64,000 bases of DNA from Ricinus communis (GCF_019578655.1 NC_063258.1:2232001-2296000); one strand, 5' to 3'. Shown: positions 1 to 13,705, counted from the first letter of the stretch. Made by a program: numbers and translations. Notes: generated by a model from the letters alone, not told the origin.

Positions 1-939
1 TTCACCATATTATGTATAGAAAACATACTATTAAAGCACTAAAACATCCTAAATATATAAACATAATTTGGACCTATCAATAAGCATTCATATGAATTCC
101 ACATATGAATCTGATCCTATTAATTATTCTTTGTTCTATATTGCACAGTTCAAACTTTGTCTTCATCCATATTTTGTCTTCATCCATATAGAACTTTGTG
201 AAAGCTTGACAATAAATTCGAATGTCAAGTTTTGGGTAACACTTATTTTTCTTCCCCTATATTTTCTTTCTATCCAGATTTTGAACAAAAAGTATATTTT
301 CATTGTCAGTGATTTTTTTATATGCTCTATATTTTTTCTTATTTATTCTTACACCAAAATATATTTTGATTGCATACTCATTATATAGAATATAAGTTTT
401 ATCAATTGATTTCACATGAATCCAATAAATGATGAAAAGAAGAATAATTTTGAGTATTAACTACTAAAAATTAAAAGTGACGAACATTAGTTACATAGAA
501 TCAAACACACACGTAATGAATATTACAACTACAACTGATGAGCATAAAATTATAATAAAATATGCTAACTAATAATAAAAATTAAAAAATGATAGTGAAA
601 TCAGAATAAATTAAATTGAATTGAATTAAAATAAGAAATTAAAAAAAATAATTAAAGATATCAAAAGCTGAAAAAAGTGCAAAAAAAAAATGAAACAAAA
701 GAATTGAAAATTTAAAATATTTTTGGATTTTAAAAACTAATATGCTATGGAAATGCTAAAAATATGGAACATGTTAAAATATGTATTCAATACAAGTGGA
801 ATATTTTAAAGTATTTTTTTTTAAAATTAAACAATGCGTGCAGGTCTATATTATAATTTGCCTACATTTATCATCTCAGTTGATGAGCAATGAATAGCTA
901 ATTATTGTTATATAATTATTTTAATTTATAAATAAATAA
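1..939. other. AT-rich intergenic DNA, no gene seen
   Basis: Very AT-rich sequence with poly-A and poly-T runs. The only open frame of note (68-388, plus) has low-complexity Phe/Ile/Tyr composition typical of chance frames in AT-rich DNA. I see no repeat family, RNA gene or splice structure. Confidence 0.6.
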
Positions 940-1361
940 TGTTTTGATGGGAAATATCCAAATTTGAGGACAATTCAACGGTTGAATAGTAAGAAAAACC
1001 CAATGGAGAGCAACAGCTCAAGCTTGAAAGAAATATGATATTTAGATAACTTTCTCTTTTTTCTCTCTTGTATTTCTCAACACAATCTTATGCCTAAAGT
1101 CACTTAGAGTTTTGTTTATATACTAGGGCCAACTGGACCTAATAATAAACCACTTAAGATATGTTTGGGCTCTTCCAAATATGAAGTCCAAACCCAACAC
1201 GTTTCGATTCAATTTTTTCTCAAGACAGAATCTTATATTAAACACATTTAACATCTATTTTTTAAAATATTTGTAAAGATAATAGCAGTTTAATAAATAA
1301 ATATGTAATTAATCCAGCTTAGTTATTACTTCTGTAATTATTTAATCAGATACTCCCAACA
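940..1361 (-). mobile_element. Copia-type solo LTR
   Basis: Read on the minus strand this 422-base block begins TGTTGGGAGTATC and ends CAAAACA, the TG...CA termini usual for plant copia LTRs. A TATA box (TATATAAACAAA, plus positions 1111-1122) is followed on the minus strand by a CT/GA-rich stretch, as in an LTR U3-R junction. No tRNA-like primer site adjoins its 3' end and no purine tract its 5' end, so it is a solo LTR rather than part of a full element. The five-base flanks (AATAA and CTGGT) do not match, so it may be an old or rearranged copy. Confidence 0.7.
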
Positions 1362-2969
1362 CTGGTGAAGAGAAATTCAAGATAAAGCATTCAATAATTT
1401 AAAGAGTTTGGTGTAACGATATTGGAACCTGCATACAGTTTCTAGTATTGTGATTTTTCTTTTTACTGTTTTACTTTTATAACTTAATAATGCCGTCATT
1501 TATTTTATATAAATTCTTTTGTTTAAATGGAAGCAAGTTGATAATAATAATTTTAAATTTATTTATGTAATTTTGTAGTTAATATTACTTGAACTAATTT
1601 TAAAATTTATAAATTCATTATAAAATGTGTTTTTATCATATGTCTTAATAGTATTAGTATCAAATTTAAAAAATATAATAAAATATCTTATATATATAAA
1701 TATGTATCGGACATAATAAAAAATTATAGACATCACCGTTCAATATCTTAAATATATAAATTTATCAAAAATCAGTATTCATCACCATTCAATATTTTAA
1801 ATATATAAATTTAAAATAAATGTTATTTTCACAACTGTGCCACAGTTTTTTCTTCATGTAAACTTTTCTTTTCTTTACAAAAGCATGCATATAAAGACAC
1901 CAGAAATTCAAAAGCTTTATGGATTATGATTACTCACGGGATTTAGAGATTTTGGATCATACTAAAAGATCCAATAAAAAAATATCTATTAACTATTTGA
2001 CTTTTTTCAAATTGAATTATACTGAGATTTTTTTTGATAGGATTCTAAATTTTATTAGTGTTCCGAACCATTTCGTATTATTTCAAACTGAAACTAAAAT
2101 CAATTTAAGATTTTATTTATATTCATATAATAATTATTTTAATAATTGATAAATTCTACTTTTAAGCTCAAACTTAAAAATTAAGTATAAAAACTTTCTC
2201 TATTATATAGATGTTGTAACTATAATATTTTTATTCTTTTATTATATGATTTTAAATTAATTTTAGTTTAATTATTTAAAATATAAAAATATTTTTAATT
2301 ATTTAAAAGTAGAAAATTTTAGAATTTCTATTTTCCGGTACTATATCGGATCGAACTGAATTTTTCTATTAGATCTAAACTTCAGTACCAAACTGTTCTG
2401 AAAAATTAATACAGTTTCAAAAAAGTTTTATAATAGAGTACAGATCTAAAAATCTAATTTTAAAATTGTCAAAATTTAATAAGATTCTGAAAAATTTTAA
2501 TTTTTAGAATTCTTCTGTAGTCACCCCTCATTATGACAATTGTCAAAGCATAGCACCAGAACTGAGTTTCTTTATGGGGCCCTACCCATCATCCCCCTAG
2601 CTTTGTCTTTTACTCTCTTCTAAGTTCTAACTTTGTCTTTTGTGCATCTGGTGTTAAACAAAGTAGGATTTGCCTGCCATAGAGCTGGCAGAAATTAGTT
2701 GCCTGCCATTGAATCAAAATGTCTTTTTCTTTTCAGCTTAAGAAAATAAATATTAAATTTTAGCAATTATGAAAGTTGACTAAATAAAGCCAACTTGAAT
2801 TTTGATAAGGGACAGTTAGGATATGTAATTTAAAAATTATATTTAATATACTACTTATTCTGTAATATTTAAAATTGTTTTTTTATTATATATTGAAAGA
2901 TTTATGTGTTAAAATTTTTATTAAATACTTATTAATTATATTTAATTTTATATTATTCCATAATCACTC
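1362..2969. other. AT-rich intergenic DNA with a short tandem duplication
   Basis: No gene is visible. Two copies of a roughly 33-base motif beginning CATCACC start at 1731 and 1780, giving a 49-base tandem period with few differences. The open frame 1919-2149 has no recognisable domain and looks like chance. Confidence 0.5.
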
Positions 2970-3719
2970 TGTAGGAGTGAAAACGAACTGAGCCAATATG
3001 AGCACATGACTGTTCAAGCTCGGTTCCATGAAATCATATTAGTCGGTTCGAGTTCAAGATATTTTTGAATAAACTCGAGTCAAGATTGAACTGTTCAAAA
3101 TATTAATATTTTTTTAATATTTTAGTTGTTTTTAATATATAAATAAGAATAATAAAACCAAAAGAAATTATTAAAAATGAAACTAATAGAAAAAGATCAC
3201 AAAGAATAATAAGCTCAAAATGCTAAAAGTACCAATTTAAAGAACTAAATAAAAATATTTTATTATACTAAAAATAAAATAAAAGAATTAGCTTGTAAAA
3301 GAAAATTATTACATACCATTTATTTTTTTTCAAATTTTAGCTCATAAAAGAAGAATTAAAAATTATGTGAATGTAAATATATAAATGATATTTCATAGTT
3401 AAGTATAAAACTTTCATTTTGATTTATAAAAGATTTATTTAACTTTATCTTGATTATCATATAAATAGAATTAATTTAAAGAATATGTATATTCTATTTT
3501 ATTATTCTATATAATTTAAATTATTTATAAGGAGTCGAAAAGCTCATGAACATACCGAATCGAACTTTTGTCTTCTCAAACTCGGCCTGAATTCTTAACG
3601 AGTTTAACAATAAAATTAAGCTTGAATCATTATATTTTTTAAACAGGCTTGAACAAGTTAAGAAATGAGCTACATCTGAATCAAGTTTGAACCACTTAGA
3701 TCGTTTTATACCCCCTTTG
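2970..3719. mobile_element. Probable hAT-like non-autonomous element remnant
   Basis: The left end (from 2970) reads TGTAGGAGTGAAAACGAACT. The complement of the right end (from 3719) reads ACAAAGGGGGTATAAAACGA, giving imperfect terminal inverted repeats of the GGGTGTAAACGA type common in plant hAT MITEs. Just inside both ends are GAGCTCGGTTC-like and GAACAAGTT-like tracts that pair imperfectly. The interior is AT-rich and non-coding. I could not find a clear 8-base target duplication, so the exact borders are uncertain. Confidence 0.5.
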
Positions 3720-4150
3720 TTTTATTTATTGCACTAGAAACTCCTTACATTTTGAAAGTCAATACAGTTAAAGAACTAAATTGATAAAAAAATAAATTGC
3801 TCCTCAAACTTCTTTCCAAAGTTACACTCTAATATAACAAAATTAATAAGAAGAATAACAACTATTTTATTTTTGATATTTTAAAATTAAATTATATAAA
3901 TTTTCAATATTTTGATAAATATAAATATATTTAAAATGCTGAAATTTTACTAGGATTTAATTATGCTAAAGATTAGAGTAAGTAAAAGAATACTAACTAA
4001 TTATCTTTGTACAAACACTAACATTCAATTTTTGCTAAATATAATTTTTTTTATCAATTTAGTCTTTTAACTGTCTTGACTTTAGATGGAAGAGACAATA
4101 TTTAGTTTTATTAAAAAAAATAAAAGTATCTTGTGTAATAAATAAATTTT
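3719..4150. mobile_element. Inverted-repeat (MITE-like) element
   Basis: An arm at about 3722-3796 is mirrored by an arm at about 4045-4147. Both contain, in opposite orientation, CAGTTAAA followed by ACTAAATTGATAAAAAAA, and further out a TTTATTTATT(A/G)CAC motif. The loop of about 250 bases is AT-rich and non-coding. This is the architecture of a foldback or MITE-type element. The superfamily cannot be assigned because the ends are too AT-rich to define a target duplication. Confidence 0.55.
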
Positions 4151-5620
4151 AAAAAATAATTTATATATTACACTAAAAATTATAAGATAAATAATATAAA
4201 ATCAAATCTAGTTAAGGATTGTTTTTATGGAAATTTCGATAGAATGAGTTTTTAGTACAAAATTATAAAATAAATAATAAAAAATATAATTTTTAAATAT
4301 TAAAAAGTAACTAATATAATATAAAAGAAATATAAACAGCAAACTAATTACTTCTTAAAAGAAATTACTATCTATGAAAATGATTTTTTGATAAAAATGA
4401 TCATATGACTTATTTTATAACATGCGACTATATCTAATTTCACTCATTGATGAAAACGATTTTTTCATAAAAAATGATCCTGCGACTTATTTTGTAACAT
4501 ACAAGTATTTCATAATTTACTTGTTAATAATTTATATGAAAACATGTTACTATTGATTGGATTTTACTAGAGTATCATGTATCATTGTGGTAGTGTATTC
4601 TTTAATTTTTAGATAATTAATCAGTATTATTTTAATTAATTAATTAATTAATTAATTACATACATCATTCTATTAATTAAATTGTCAATGAGTTAATATA
4701 TAATTCTTAATTATTTATATAAGTTAAAATTATATAGATAAATTTCATAATTGTAAAATACCACTGATAAATTCTGAAAATAGATAAAGAATATTAAAAA
4801 ATAAAAATAATATGTTTGGTTGATCAATACCTACTATTATATATAACTGATTAATTTTTTTTAACAAATATTTATCATTGATGGTACATATTATTTTAAT
4901 ATTAAATAATAAAATACTGATTACTATAAATTGATTAAGGCATCTAACGGTGAACAAAATAATACGCGGGATTTGAATAAAAGTGTAAATCATATCGTTT
5001 GAAAATACAATATCACATCGATGTAGACCTATTTTACAGTAAATTATTAACGAAATAAACCAGAGAGTAATTTGTCAAAAATAAATCCATTAAAGATGTG
5101 CACTGGGAAGTTAGAAGAAAAGTTGTATGGCTACATTAACTTCTGAGCAAAGAAATAAAAGCTTAAATGTCAGCATTGAAGAAAGACTTGCAGGCCAAAG
5201 AGATGATATACAATCTCATTCTTTTTCAATTTACACAAGTTTGGAATTGCTCAGCCTAATAATCTTTTCAAAATAGTGTTCTATTTGCAACTCCACATTT
5301 TCAACTATTGAAATAATAAATCCCCCAAAAAATTTCAACTATAAGCCCAAAATGGAGGGTAAAAAATGAACAAGAAATCACCCGCCCCTAATAAATTGAT
5401 ATCGTTAGCCTCCAACCCAACTAATAAGTCACCCTAACTGCTCTCCTAGTTGCCCATGCACAAATAAACCGTGCTGGGAGGACATTATCATTATCGCCTC
5501 AGTATGCAGCATTTACAAATTTTTTTAGGACATTTCAGATACTGAGACGCAGTGGGGGTCGAAAGCAACTATGGATCCAACCGAAAAGAAAAGAAAAAAT
5601 TAGAGTCGAGAAATTATTTC
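4151..5620. other. AT-rich 3' flank of the GT14 gene
   Basis: Non-coding. It includes an imperfect direct repeat of about 54 bases (4375-4428 and 4450-4504) and a TTAA/ATTA simple repeat near 4630-4659. The part from about 5040 is less AT-rich. The part next to 5621 should hold the 3' UTR of the minus-strand gene, but I cannot place its polyadenylation site. Confidence 0.5.
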
Positions 5621-8600
5621 TTAAATTGTTGTATAATTGGAGAAAAGTTGCAGCAGGTTATCAATAGCTTCTGGGTAGAATTTCCTTGCGAACAAGTAGC
5701 ATGGCCGTCGGATGCCATTCCACAAGCATGGCTGTATTTGCACTTCCTTCTACAGAAGCCAAAAGGAGAAAAGAAAATGCAGGATGAAATCAAATATATA
5801 AATTAGACAATTATGAATTTTCAGAGTATTTCAAGGAATGCTTGTAAACTAGTACCTTTTCATCACTTGTCACATGTATACTTTGATCAATTGACTGCAA
5901 ACAGATAAACAATCATGTCTCATGATCAAAGTCCATAAGAATTAGAACAATAACAGGCAACCAGTTGGAAGAACTGTGCCATAATGAATTTGAATTCTCC
6001 TCAAAAACGAAAGTTCCAAACAGCAGTCCACATTTCAGCAAGACACAGTCTGAAGCAAAGATCATACCGTAATATTCTTCAGAAGCTCATACGTAATATC
6101 CTGAGCCCTATAAGATTTTGGATGCCACTTTCTCTCAGACCAATCAACATGTGTTACCGACCAGTTTGCAATTCCACCAGGATCAACCATCTGAAGTATA
6201 ACAGTGAAATCATAAATAGAAACCAAGAATCCAGTATAGTAAATGAAATATTGGGGAAGATTCTCACATGGAAATAGGTTGGCAAATAATGTTCATCGGC
6301 AATGCAATTTTTCCCTTCCAAACCAGGCTGTTTCATCAAAGAGGTCCACAATTAGTTTACAAGACCCCCACAAACAGATAATATGCCATTCATATAGTAG
6401 ATTTCATGGCATCCATCGAGTCTACAAATTGCAACCCAACTTATCTCCCATCTATCCCCCAAAAACATCATAGTGGAAAAAGACAGAAGATTTCAAAATG
6501 TAGAGATAACAAGAAAAATTTTAAAAGTAAAACAAGAAGTGTTTCTCCCTGCTCTTATTCTTCCATCAATTGCAAGTATCTGACTAGTACTTATTCTGGT
6601 AATGAACATACTATTTGGATATTCATAAAACAAAGAAAGCAAGTCAACACAAAGAAAAAATTTGTAGGACGGATGTATGAATAGGCGATAAACCATAAGG
6701 AAAGATCTTTCACATTTTCTAGTTCCCCAATTCACTCATGTTGTACATTCAAGAAATTTCAAATATTTCCCAGAAGAAGCTTAGGATATCGATCAGCAAA
6801 CCTAAAATCATGAATCATGATCTCCAAAAGTCTTTATATAAAGAAAATGAAAGACATACAAAAACAAACACACATGAGCCATGGCTGTTGGGTTAAAAAG
6901 TGGACACCTATGGCAGCTTCAACCTTCAATATCAATTAATGATCAAAATAAGCTAGCACTAAGGAAAAACTACCTTGCAGTACTCGCGGAATTTTGAGTA
7001 GTAAAGATAATCAGCCACAACTATCACAGCATGTTGCCGCTTCATTGAGAACCACTGCAGAAAAAATTCATTGATTAAAATTGAAATTCAGAAAAAAAAA
7101 AAAACACCCATTCTGCCCCTCTCCCTCATGAAACCATACCCACCCATACATAAATACATACATGAAGTTTTATGTATTTATACAACTTTTCTGCACATAG
7201 TATTAGCAAAAGGGAAAAGGCTCATTTTGGCCCCTAATGTCTAGGTCGAGGATTAGATATGCCCCTAAAGTACTCTTCAGGATATTTAACTGTTAGAATC
7301 AAGTTTTCCTCTTACGAGCCCATCAGCAAACGGAAACAAGATTTAAATTTTATGACCGTTATTAACTGAAAAGGACCCACAGGATGACTAAGCAGCAACA
7401 GCAAATAGCAAAGGAGAAAAAAAGGGAAAACGCTCATTTTGGGCCCTAATGTTCAGGTCGAAGAATAGATATGCCCCCAAACTACATGTTAGGATATTAA
7501 CTGTTAAATCAAGTTTTCCTGTTATAAGCTCCTCAGCAAACGGAAAGAAGATTTAAATTTTACAACCCTTATTTATAGACAAGGACCCACTGGATGAGTA
7601 AGCAGCAGCAGCAAATAGAAAAGGAAAAGAAAAAGAGAGAGAATTATACTGTAACAGCAACAGAAATAGCAATGATAAATTGAGCGAAGGAGCTGAGGGA
7701 AGCAAACAAACAGATGCAGTCTTATTGGTAAAGGAAACCTTGAACCACCCCTATCTGGATTTTGAGAAAAAACTAAAACCAATTCAGAGGAAAAACTTTT
7801 CTTCCTTTTTTTTCATTTCTACAAAATTTATTTATTCTTTGCCATTAAATTAACCATCAAAACAAAAATAATCAAAAGCCAAAAGGATAAAAGTAGAGGA
7901 GCTACTATTTCTATGTTGAAGAGAATGATTACAGTGAAGTTGCTAAGTTTTGTTTCTAGTATAGTTTAGAAGATTCTTTTCAGAATCAAATTCCTCTATT
8001 AAATTCTTTGTGTTAGATTTCTATTCCCAAGTGGTTTAAGGAATTATTTTGTCCTTTCCTTTGAATACACACTCAAATAGCTCAATGAGATGGACTCGGA
8101 CGAAGACTTGCAGCTGGAAGAGACGGTGCCACCGAGATAGAAACTGGAGTTGTCAGATGTAATTCCAGTACAGCAAGATGATGGTCCAAACCTGTTAATC
8201 TCATCATATACAAGACTGAGTTTGAAGAGACAATGAATTACTTTTGAGCTATTTATCTCTCTGATGAGCTATCCCCATTACCCACTTTGTTATTATTCTT
8301 AATTTCGGAATTACACTGTACTCACCATTTTTTTTACAAAAAAACTTCTCAACTGAATAGAAATGGATTGACCTTTTCTCTGTTTATTTTTGTGTTTACT
8401 GGACAAACAAAAAGATACTGTTTTAATTTTTATTTAATTTTTTCCCTTTTCTTGCTTTATTTCTTCGTTGATTCCAACTGCTATCCACAAAATAAGGCTC
8501 TTCTTCACTCTCTCTCTCCCTTTTTCTATTATTATCGGTTGGCTTCCCACTTAATCAAGGAGTGTTCTTTTCTTGATACATGTATGCATTTTGCAAAACT

Positions 8601-11600
8601 CATCACCAACCTCTGCATCAAAATAAACATACCTGTGCACCCTTTCTGAAGTCTTTCTTCTCAACTTCAGGTAACATGTGTTCTGAGTACCTACCATTCC
8701 CATGTGGACCAGGATCATAAAAGCTGAAAACAGAATGAAAAAAATGCATTAGTACGGAAACAAATTGAACCAATTTGGGAATGTAATCTTCACTGTTACT
8801 GCATTTTCTGTACTTCGCCTTTCATCTCGCAATAGGATATAAGAGACAGAGAGCACTAGAAGTTGGCACTTACCAATCAACATAACTCAGATTTGTGTAT
8901 ATCAGATAGTTGTAGACATAGTCAAAGTTATGTAATGGTACGCAACTGCAATAGAGAGAAAAAAGAAATCATCAAATCCTTAGCAAAGGAGAGATCACAG
9001 TTTACAATTTACCTCTAATTTAATTTTTAGAATTCAAAGCATTATCATTAGAATACTACAATCTGATTACCTATCAGAAAGTAACACAAAATGCTGATTG
9101 TCAGGATCCTGTAGAGCATTTGCTAAAAGTCGCCTTTCTGCATCAACCATCGAGATTTTTCCCCACACCACCTACAAAAATATTTGACCAGGCTATGAGT
9201 TAGTCAGATTATTGGATCAAAATCCTGCAAAATAGTTTAGGAATAATATGATATGTATTATCTTATTAATAACCTTAACACTTATAATAGTAAATATAGT
9301 TCTCATAATTTCAGATGACATTGGATGCATTTGAAGAGCAAATCTAAGGAAATATTGCAAACTATAAAATCAGGCCTTGCCTTCTTCCTGTAAGGCATCC
9401 TAATAGCCTATAAAGGTCAAAGATTATAAATTTTATTCCCTCACAAAACGTTTCATCTTTATAATTCTGGACTAATGATTAGAAATATTTAAAAATGCTT
9501 TTGAGAAGTCCATGCCCCAAGAATCTTGATAATGATGACAATAATTGCCAAACTGAACCTAGAAAAAGGTCTGAACCTAATAAAAAATTCCAAGACTTCA
9601 TTAAGCACCTAAGAAAAAATTAGAAAATAAATGGTCAACTATAAAATAATATAATTAAGGAAATGAAATAATTGAAGTTTTGCGGCGACACAGTTTAGTC
9701 CTTGTTTCAGAATAACCAAGTTTCATTTCATACCTATACTAACGACAATGAAATTCTTAAGCTTTGAAAAATTGAAGAGTTCTACTGTATTACAATTTTA
9801 GATGCCAAATATAAGGCTAAAGTTAAATGAAAATTTTGTAGTACTACAATAACGGTTTCAGATATTCCCATTAACAAAACTTAGGGATTGAAGTAAGTAG
9901 TAACTAATATTGAGACAAGGTAATAGCTATACAATACGCAATCTCGAGATAAAAAATAAATAAATGCACAAAATATTCAGGTTTTTGTTTCCTGTTTTCT
10001 GTCTCTCCTGGAATGTAACATGAGAAAATCACAAGTTTCCCAGCCATAACGTATATACCACAAGGCTACAGGTTCTTCAAAACCACCTACTCAAATAAGA
10101 AAATGTAGAAAGGTATTGATTTATACAATTTTTCTTTTCAGTTAACATTTATAAATGAGAAACATCATAACAGAAAATGAAACATGGCTGAACATATTGT
10201 AATAAAACCATTATGACTTAAGGATAGAATTAAAGACCTGATCACTGCGTATATCCCTATTAATAAAGTAACGGCTCACATGCACTGGTTTTTCCTTAGA
10301 TGCATGCACATAGATTGAAAACCTGCCTTCATGACCCTGCAAAAATGAATTGCTAGCTTTAGCTAAAAGTCGAAAAAAATTAGAGAGGCTTGGTTAATAT
10401 ATACAACAGAATCAAATCACACAACTATAGGAAAATTGAGAATTAACAGATCTCACTACCCCGATTTCATCACTAGTTCCCTGTCATTCTCAATAAGAAT
10501 TTAGTATTTACTACTTCCTTTTCTTCATTTCAACTTCAGGAACATTAAATATTGACATACATGAGCAAACAATAAGGGAATATGCTGAAAATAAGGCATT
10601 AAAACATAAAATGGAGAAAAACTTTCACCTTAATATCCTTTGAGGTCAACACAAAAGTAACCCTGATGTATCTTTTGCTTTAAGGTGAAACATCTACAAC
10701 TAAATTCTAAAACAACTGGCACTAACAAGTTTAACCCATCTTAAGAAAAACTAATGACCTCAAACTGAGTCTGTGAGCAAACACCCAGCATGTGGACCTC
10801 ACTGCTGGATAACACTCATATTCACATGTTGTGGAGACCTTTTCACATAAAAAGATATAGCCAGAGAGATAGCTCAACGCAATTCTACTTGTCCCACCTG
10901 CCAGTTGGCAAATTAAACAAAAGAAAATAGATGTCCTCCACTAGTATATCAACATCTTAAAGCTCTTTTAGTTTGAATTATAGAAGACCATGGGACTTCT
11001 TAGTCATCATACTGAACATGGCCAACTCTCATTTTTCATGTCAAATACAAAGGATATTTAAACCTCATATGAGTCATTTAAATCTACTGTTCCCTTTTTG
11101 GAGAGTCCACAGTCATACTAAAAACATATATCCAGCTAACTAATAGCTTATATCTTCTTCAAAAGTATTGCCTTCTTTTCTTCTTTTCCTTTTTTATATG
11201 TCAAACAAGGTATAGAACACAGCACACACATGAGATACCAACAAGAAAAGATCAAACAAAACGAGCTCCAAATACACGCCAAAAAATTAAAAATAAGATG
11301 CTTTCACTGAGTATCCATAATAAAAACCTGTTGATTTAGCATCCTAATGGGATTGAAAAATTCATTCCACAATGTTACAACAATCAAATTTGTCCTGACC
11401 ACCCTATATTTCTTAAAGATTGAAAGTTGTACTTCAACTTGAAGTCCATGTAGTCTCTCTTTCTGTTAATTGAGATTTCTTTTACAAAATGATTTCTACT
11501 GCTTTCTACAGAACAGTTGTTGCACTTTAAGGTAAGATAGTGTCTGAAACACTAAAGCAATAGCGTCTATCACCTAAAATTATTATTCCGTCAAGGGTGT

Positions 11601-12370
11601 TCTTGTTGTTTCCTTTTTCTTTTTCTATTTTTCATTTTTCTGCTACTAATCTGAACTGCCTATTATTTTCTAATGTATGATAAGTAGCGCTCTAGTTAAA
11701 ATAATTAGCATTCTGCCTAAGCATGAGGGAGAATAATTAAAAAATGATTGCTAGTTGTCTAATACAATAGAGCAAAGACCTATATAAAGGTAAAAGTTTT
11801 ATACATGTCACAGAATACTGATACTGGTCAGACACTAATTGAATTGTTTGCATGCTAAAACTCTTACACTCTGTTAAATCTATACAGGATGACAACCTGA
11901 ATTATTATTTACTGTTTAGAAATTAATGGCTGAGCAAATTCAAAGTATTTACAAACAGAATGCATTTTTAGTGCACACGAACTTACATGGAAAAACTTTT
12001 CCCACAGCTTCTCGAAAGGTAATGAACCAGGAGTCAAGAACATAAAAGCAATCTTAGCATTTTTTGTCTGAAGAGGAGGTGAACTCATAATTTCCCTAAC
12101 CACAACACGAGAAGCAGTTTCTTCATCTGTATATTCCCTTGCAGGAGCAGGCGGAAGCCAATCGGTAAGAACCTTGCAACCTCTGGATGAAAATACGTAA
12201 CAAGCAGAACTGCCTTGGGGTGGATAGACATAAGCACAAATTAGGAACAGGCTGACCATCGAAACCAACACTATTATCCATATTGGTCTCTTCATAGGAG
12301 GGCGGTGGCGAGCCCCAGGCAAGATCTGCATATCACCCATGCCTAGACGCCACGCCTGAGCTGTCTTCAT
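5621..12370 (-). CDS. GT14 core-2/I-branching (DUF266, BC10-like) glycosyltransferase, ten coding exons
   Basis: Coding exons in transcript order: 12370-11987, 10336-10238, 9171-9071, 8945-8874, 8723-8633, 7054-6974, 6327-6268, 6190-6068, 5894-5856 and 5749-5621. All borders are GT-AG. The exons sum to 1179 bases, or 392 residues plus TAA. Residues 1-26 are a short basic cytoplasmic tail. A hydrophobic anchor follows at about 28-48 (IWIIVLVSMVSLFLICAYVY), so this is a type II Golgi-type membrane protein. The family domain starts at about residue 103 (KIAFMFLT) and continues through FVLLSDS (about 189-195), DPGPHGNGRYSEHMLPE, ADEHYLPT (286-293, holding the acidic pair the family is thought to use for catalysis) and HPKSYRAQD, ending at FARKFYPEA. 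The family adds sugars to glycans or cell-wall glycoproteins; the rice member BC10 affects cell-wall strength. The donor and acceptor of this copy are unknown. The start ATG is the first in the exon and length fits the family. No defect is seen. Confidence 0.93.
7211..7636. repeat. Tandem duplication of about 212 bases inside intron 5 of the GT14 gene
   Basis: Two head-to-tail copies begin at 7211 and 7423. Shared landmarks are AGGGAAAA.GCTCATTTTGG, GATATGCCCC, AATCAAGTTTTCCT, CAGCAAACGGAAA, AAGGACCCAC and AGCAGCA.CAGCAAATAG. Copies differ by scattered substitutions and small indels, so the duplication is not recent. It lies far from both splice borders of the 7055-8632 intron. Confidence 0.85.
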
Positions 12371-13469
12371 TTTAGTATAAGCACATCAGTACTTAATCTT
12401 GAGGTCATGCATTTCTTTACTATCATGAATGTCCACCACTCTCTCAAACAATCAGTTAGAATTTAACAGCCAACCCAAAACTCTTCAATTGATTATGTAG
12501 GGAAACCCGGAAATGAAATAGACAAACAAATCCATCAGAAGAACAGATAGGCATAATAATGCTTTTATATCCCAATAATCAGAAACAGCATTCATGACAT
12601 TATTACTAAAACTTCCAGTTAAGACATCCGCATTCAATATCTATATTAGAAATAATTTCTTTTTCTAAAAAATAGTTTATCTAGTTAGAAAGATTGGCCA
12701 ACTTATTTCATTAATCCCACAAAAAAACTAGAGACGAAGTGCCTGGCTTCTTCAAATAATCTCACAGAAAAAAAAAAAATAGTACAACCAGATCCACAGG
12801 CAATCCTATGAAGAAACAATAACAAAAGAAATCGAACTTACGAAACCAAATCAAGCAAAAGAAAGAAAAAAAATCTTTATGATCAAATTTCATAAATTTA
12901 CCAGTTGCAGAAAACAACTAAAAGAATTCAAAGGTAAGTTCTGTTTCCTCTTTTTATTTGCCTCTTTTCTCAGTAAGAGGTCACACCCACTTTCTGAAAA
13001 GTAAGCGCCACCGAAAATCAAGAAAAAGAATTAAAAATAAGCCCAAAAAGATCAAAAATAATCTAACCCTTTGATTCAAAGTCCTTAGTTTGTCCAACAA
13101 CCAAAACTACTTCTTTGTAAGAAAAGTCAAACCAAACGTAAAAGCAATGACTTGTTCAAAATCGAAAATGCAACACTCAATTATTGAAACTCAAGCCTCC
13201 TGGCCCCCCAACACATTTGGAAACTTCAACTCTTCTTTCTACACCGACCATTACGCTCACTCAGATCATGCATGCATAGAATTATTTTTACATCCTTTTC
13301 TGGGAAACCCAGAAAAAGAAAAAAAAAAAAGAAAATGGATCAAAATCAAAGCAATTCAAGAACAATACTTTAACCACTCATTTTAATTGTCCTTGCTTGT
13401 TTTTGGAAACCCAGTAAGAGAAACAGCAAGAAAGCCTGATCAAAATCAAGAAATGAGAGAAGCAAATAC

Positions 13470-13705
13470 CTGCAAGAAAGTCCAGTGGAAATTAATCCCA
13501 GATCTCTAATTGGCAGGTCTCTTTTACTACTTTTTTTTTTTCTTGTTTTAACTCTCTTCTAATATAAATCTCTGGACTCAAAGATCTACTAATAAAAAGA
13601 AAAAGAAAGGAGGACTTTGGTGAAGCTGAATGGAGTTCAAGATCTAGGGCACAACATAAACCCGCACCAAATAAGATCAAAGCACAGACAGATAGAGCGA
13701 GAGAG
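13470..13705 (-). other. Probable non-coding first exon (5' UTR) of the GT14 gene
   Basis: On the minus strand this stretch ends TTGCAG followed by GTATTTGC, a strong 5' splice site at the 13470/13469 border. It is rich in CT/GA repeats, as plant leaders often are, and starts about 30 bases past a TATA box. The intron would end between about 12420 and 12440, just upstream of the coding exon; candidate acceptors are ATAG (exon from 12419) or GAGAG slightly upstream. The transcription start and acceptor are inferred. Confidence 0.55.

Noticed and set aside
5984..6735. Plus- and minus-strand frames over the GT14 exons
   Set aside because: The plus-strand frames are antisense shadows of exons 6068-6190 and 6268-6327. 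The minus frame 6154-6351 includes a real exon but reads into introns.
8287..8649. Plus-strand frame of 120 codons rich in Phe, Leu and Tyr
   Set aside because: It lies in intron 5 of the minus-strand gene, antisense, in a CT-rich tract. Composition is low-complexity and no homologue is recognised.
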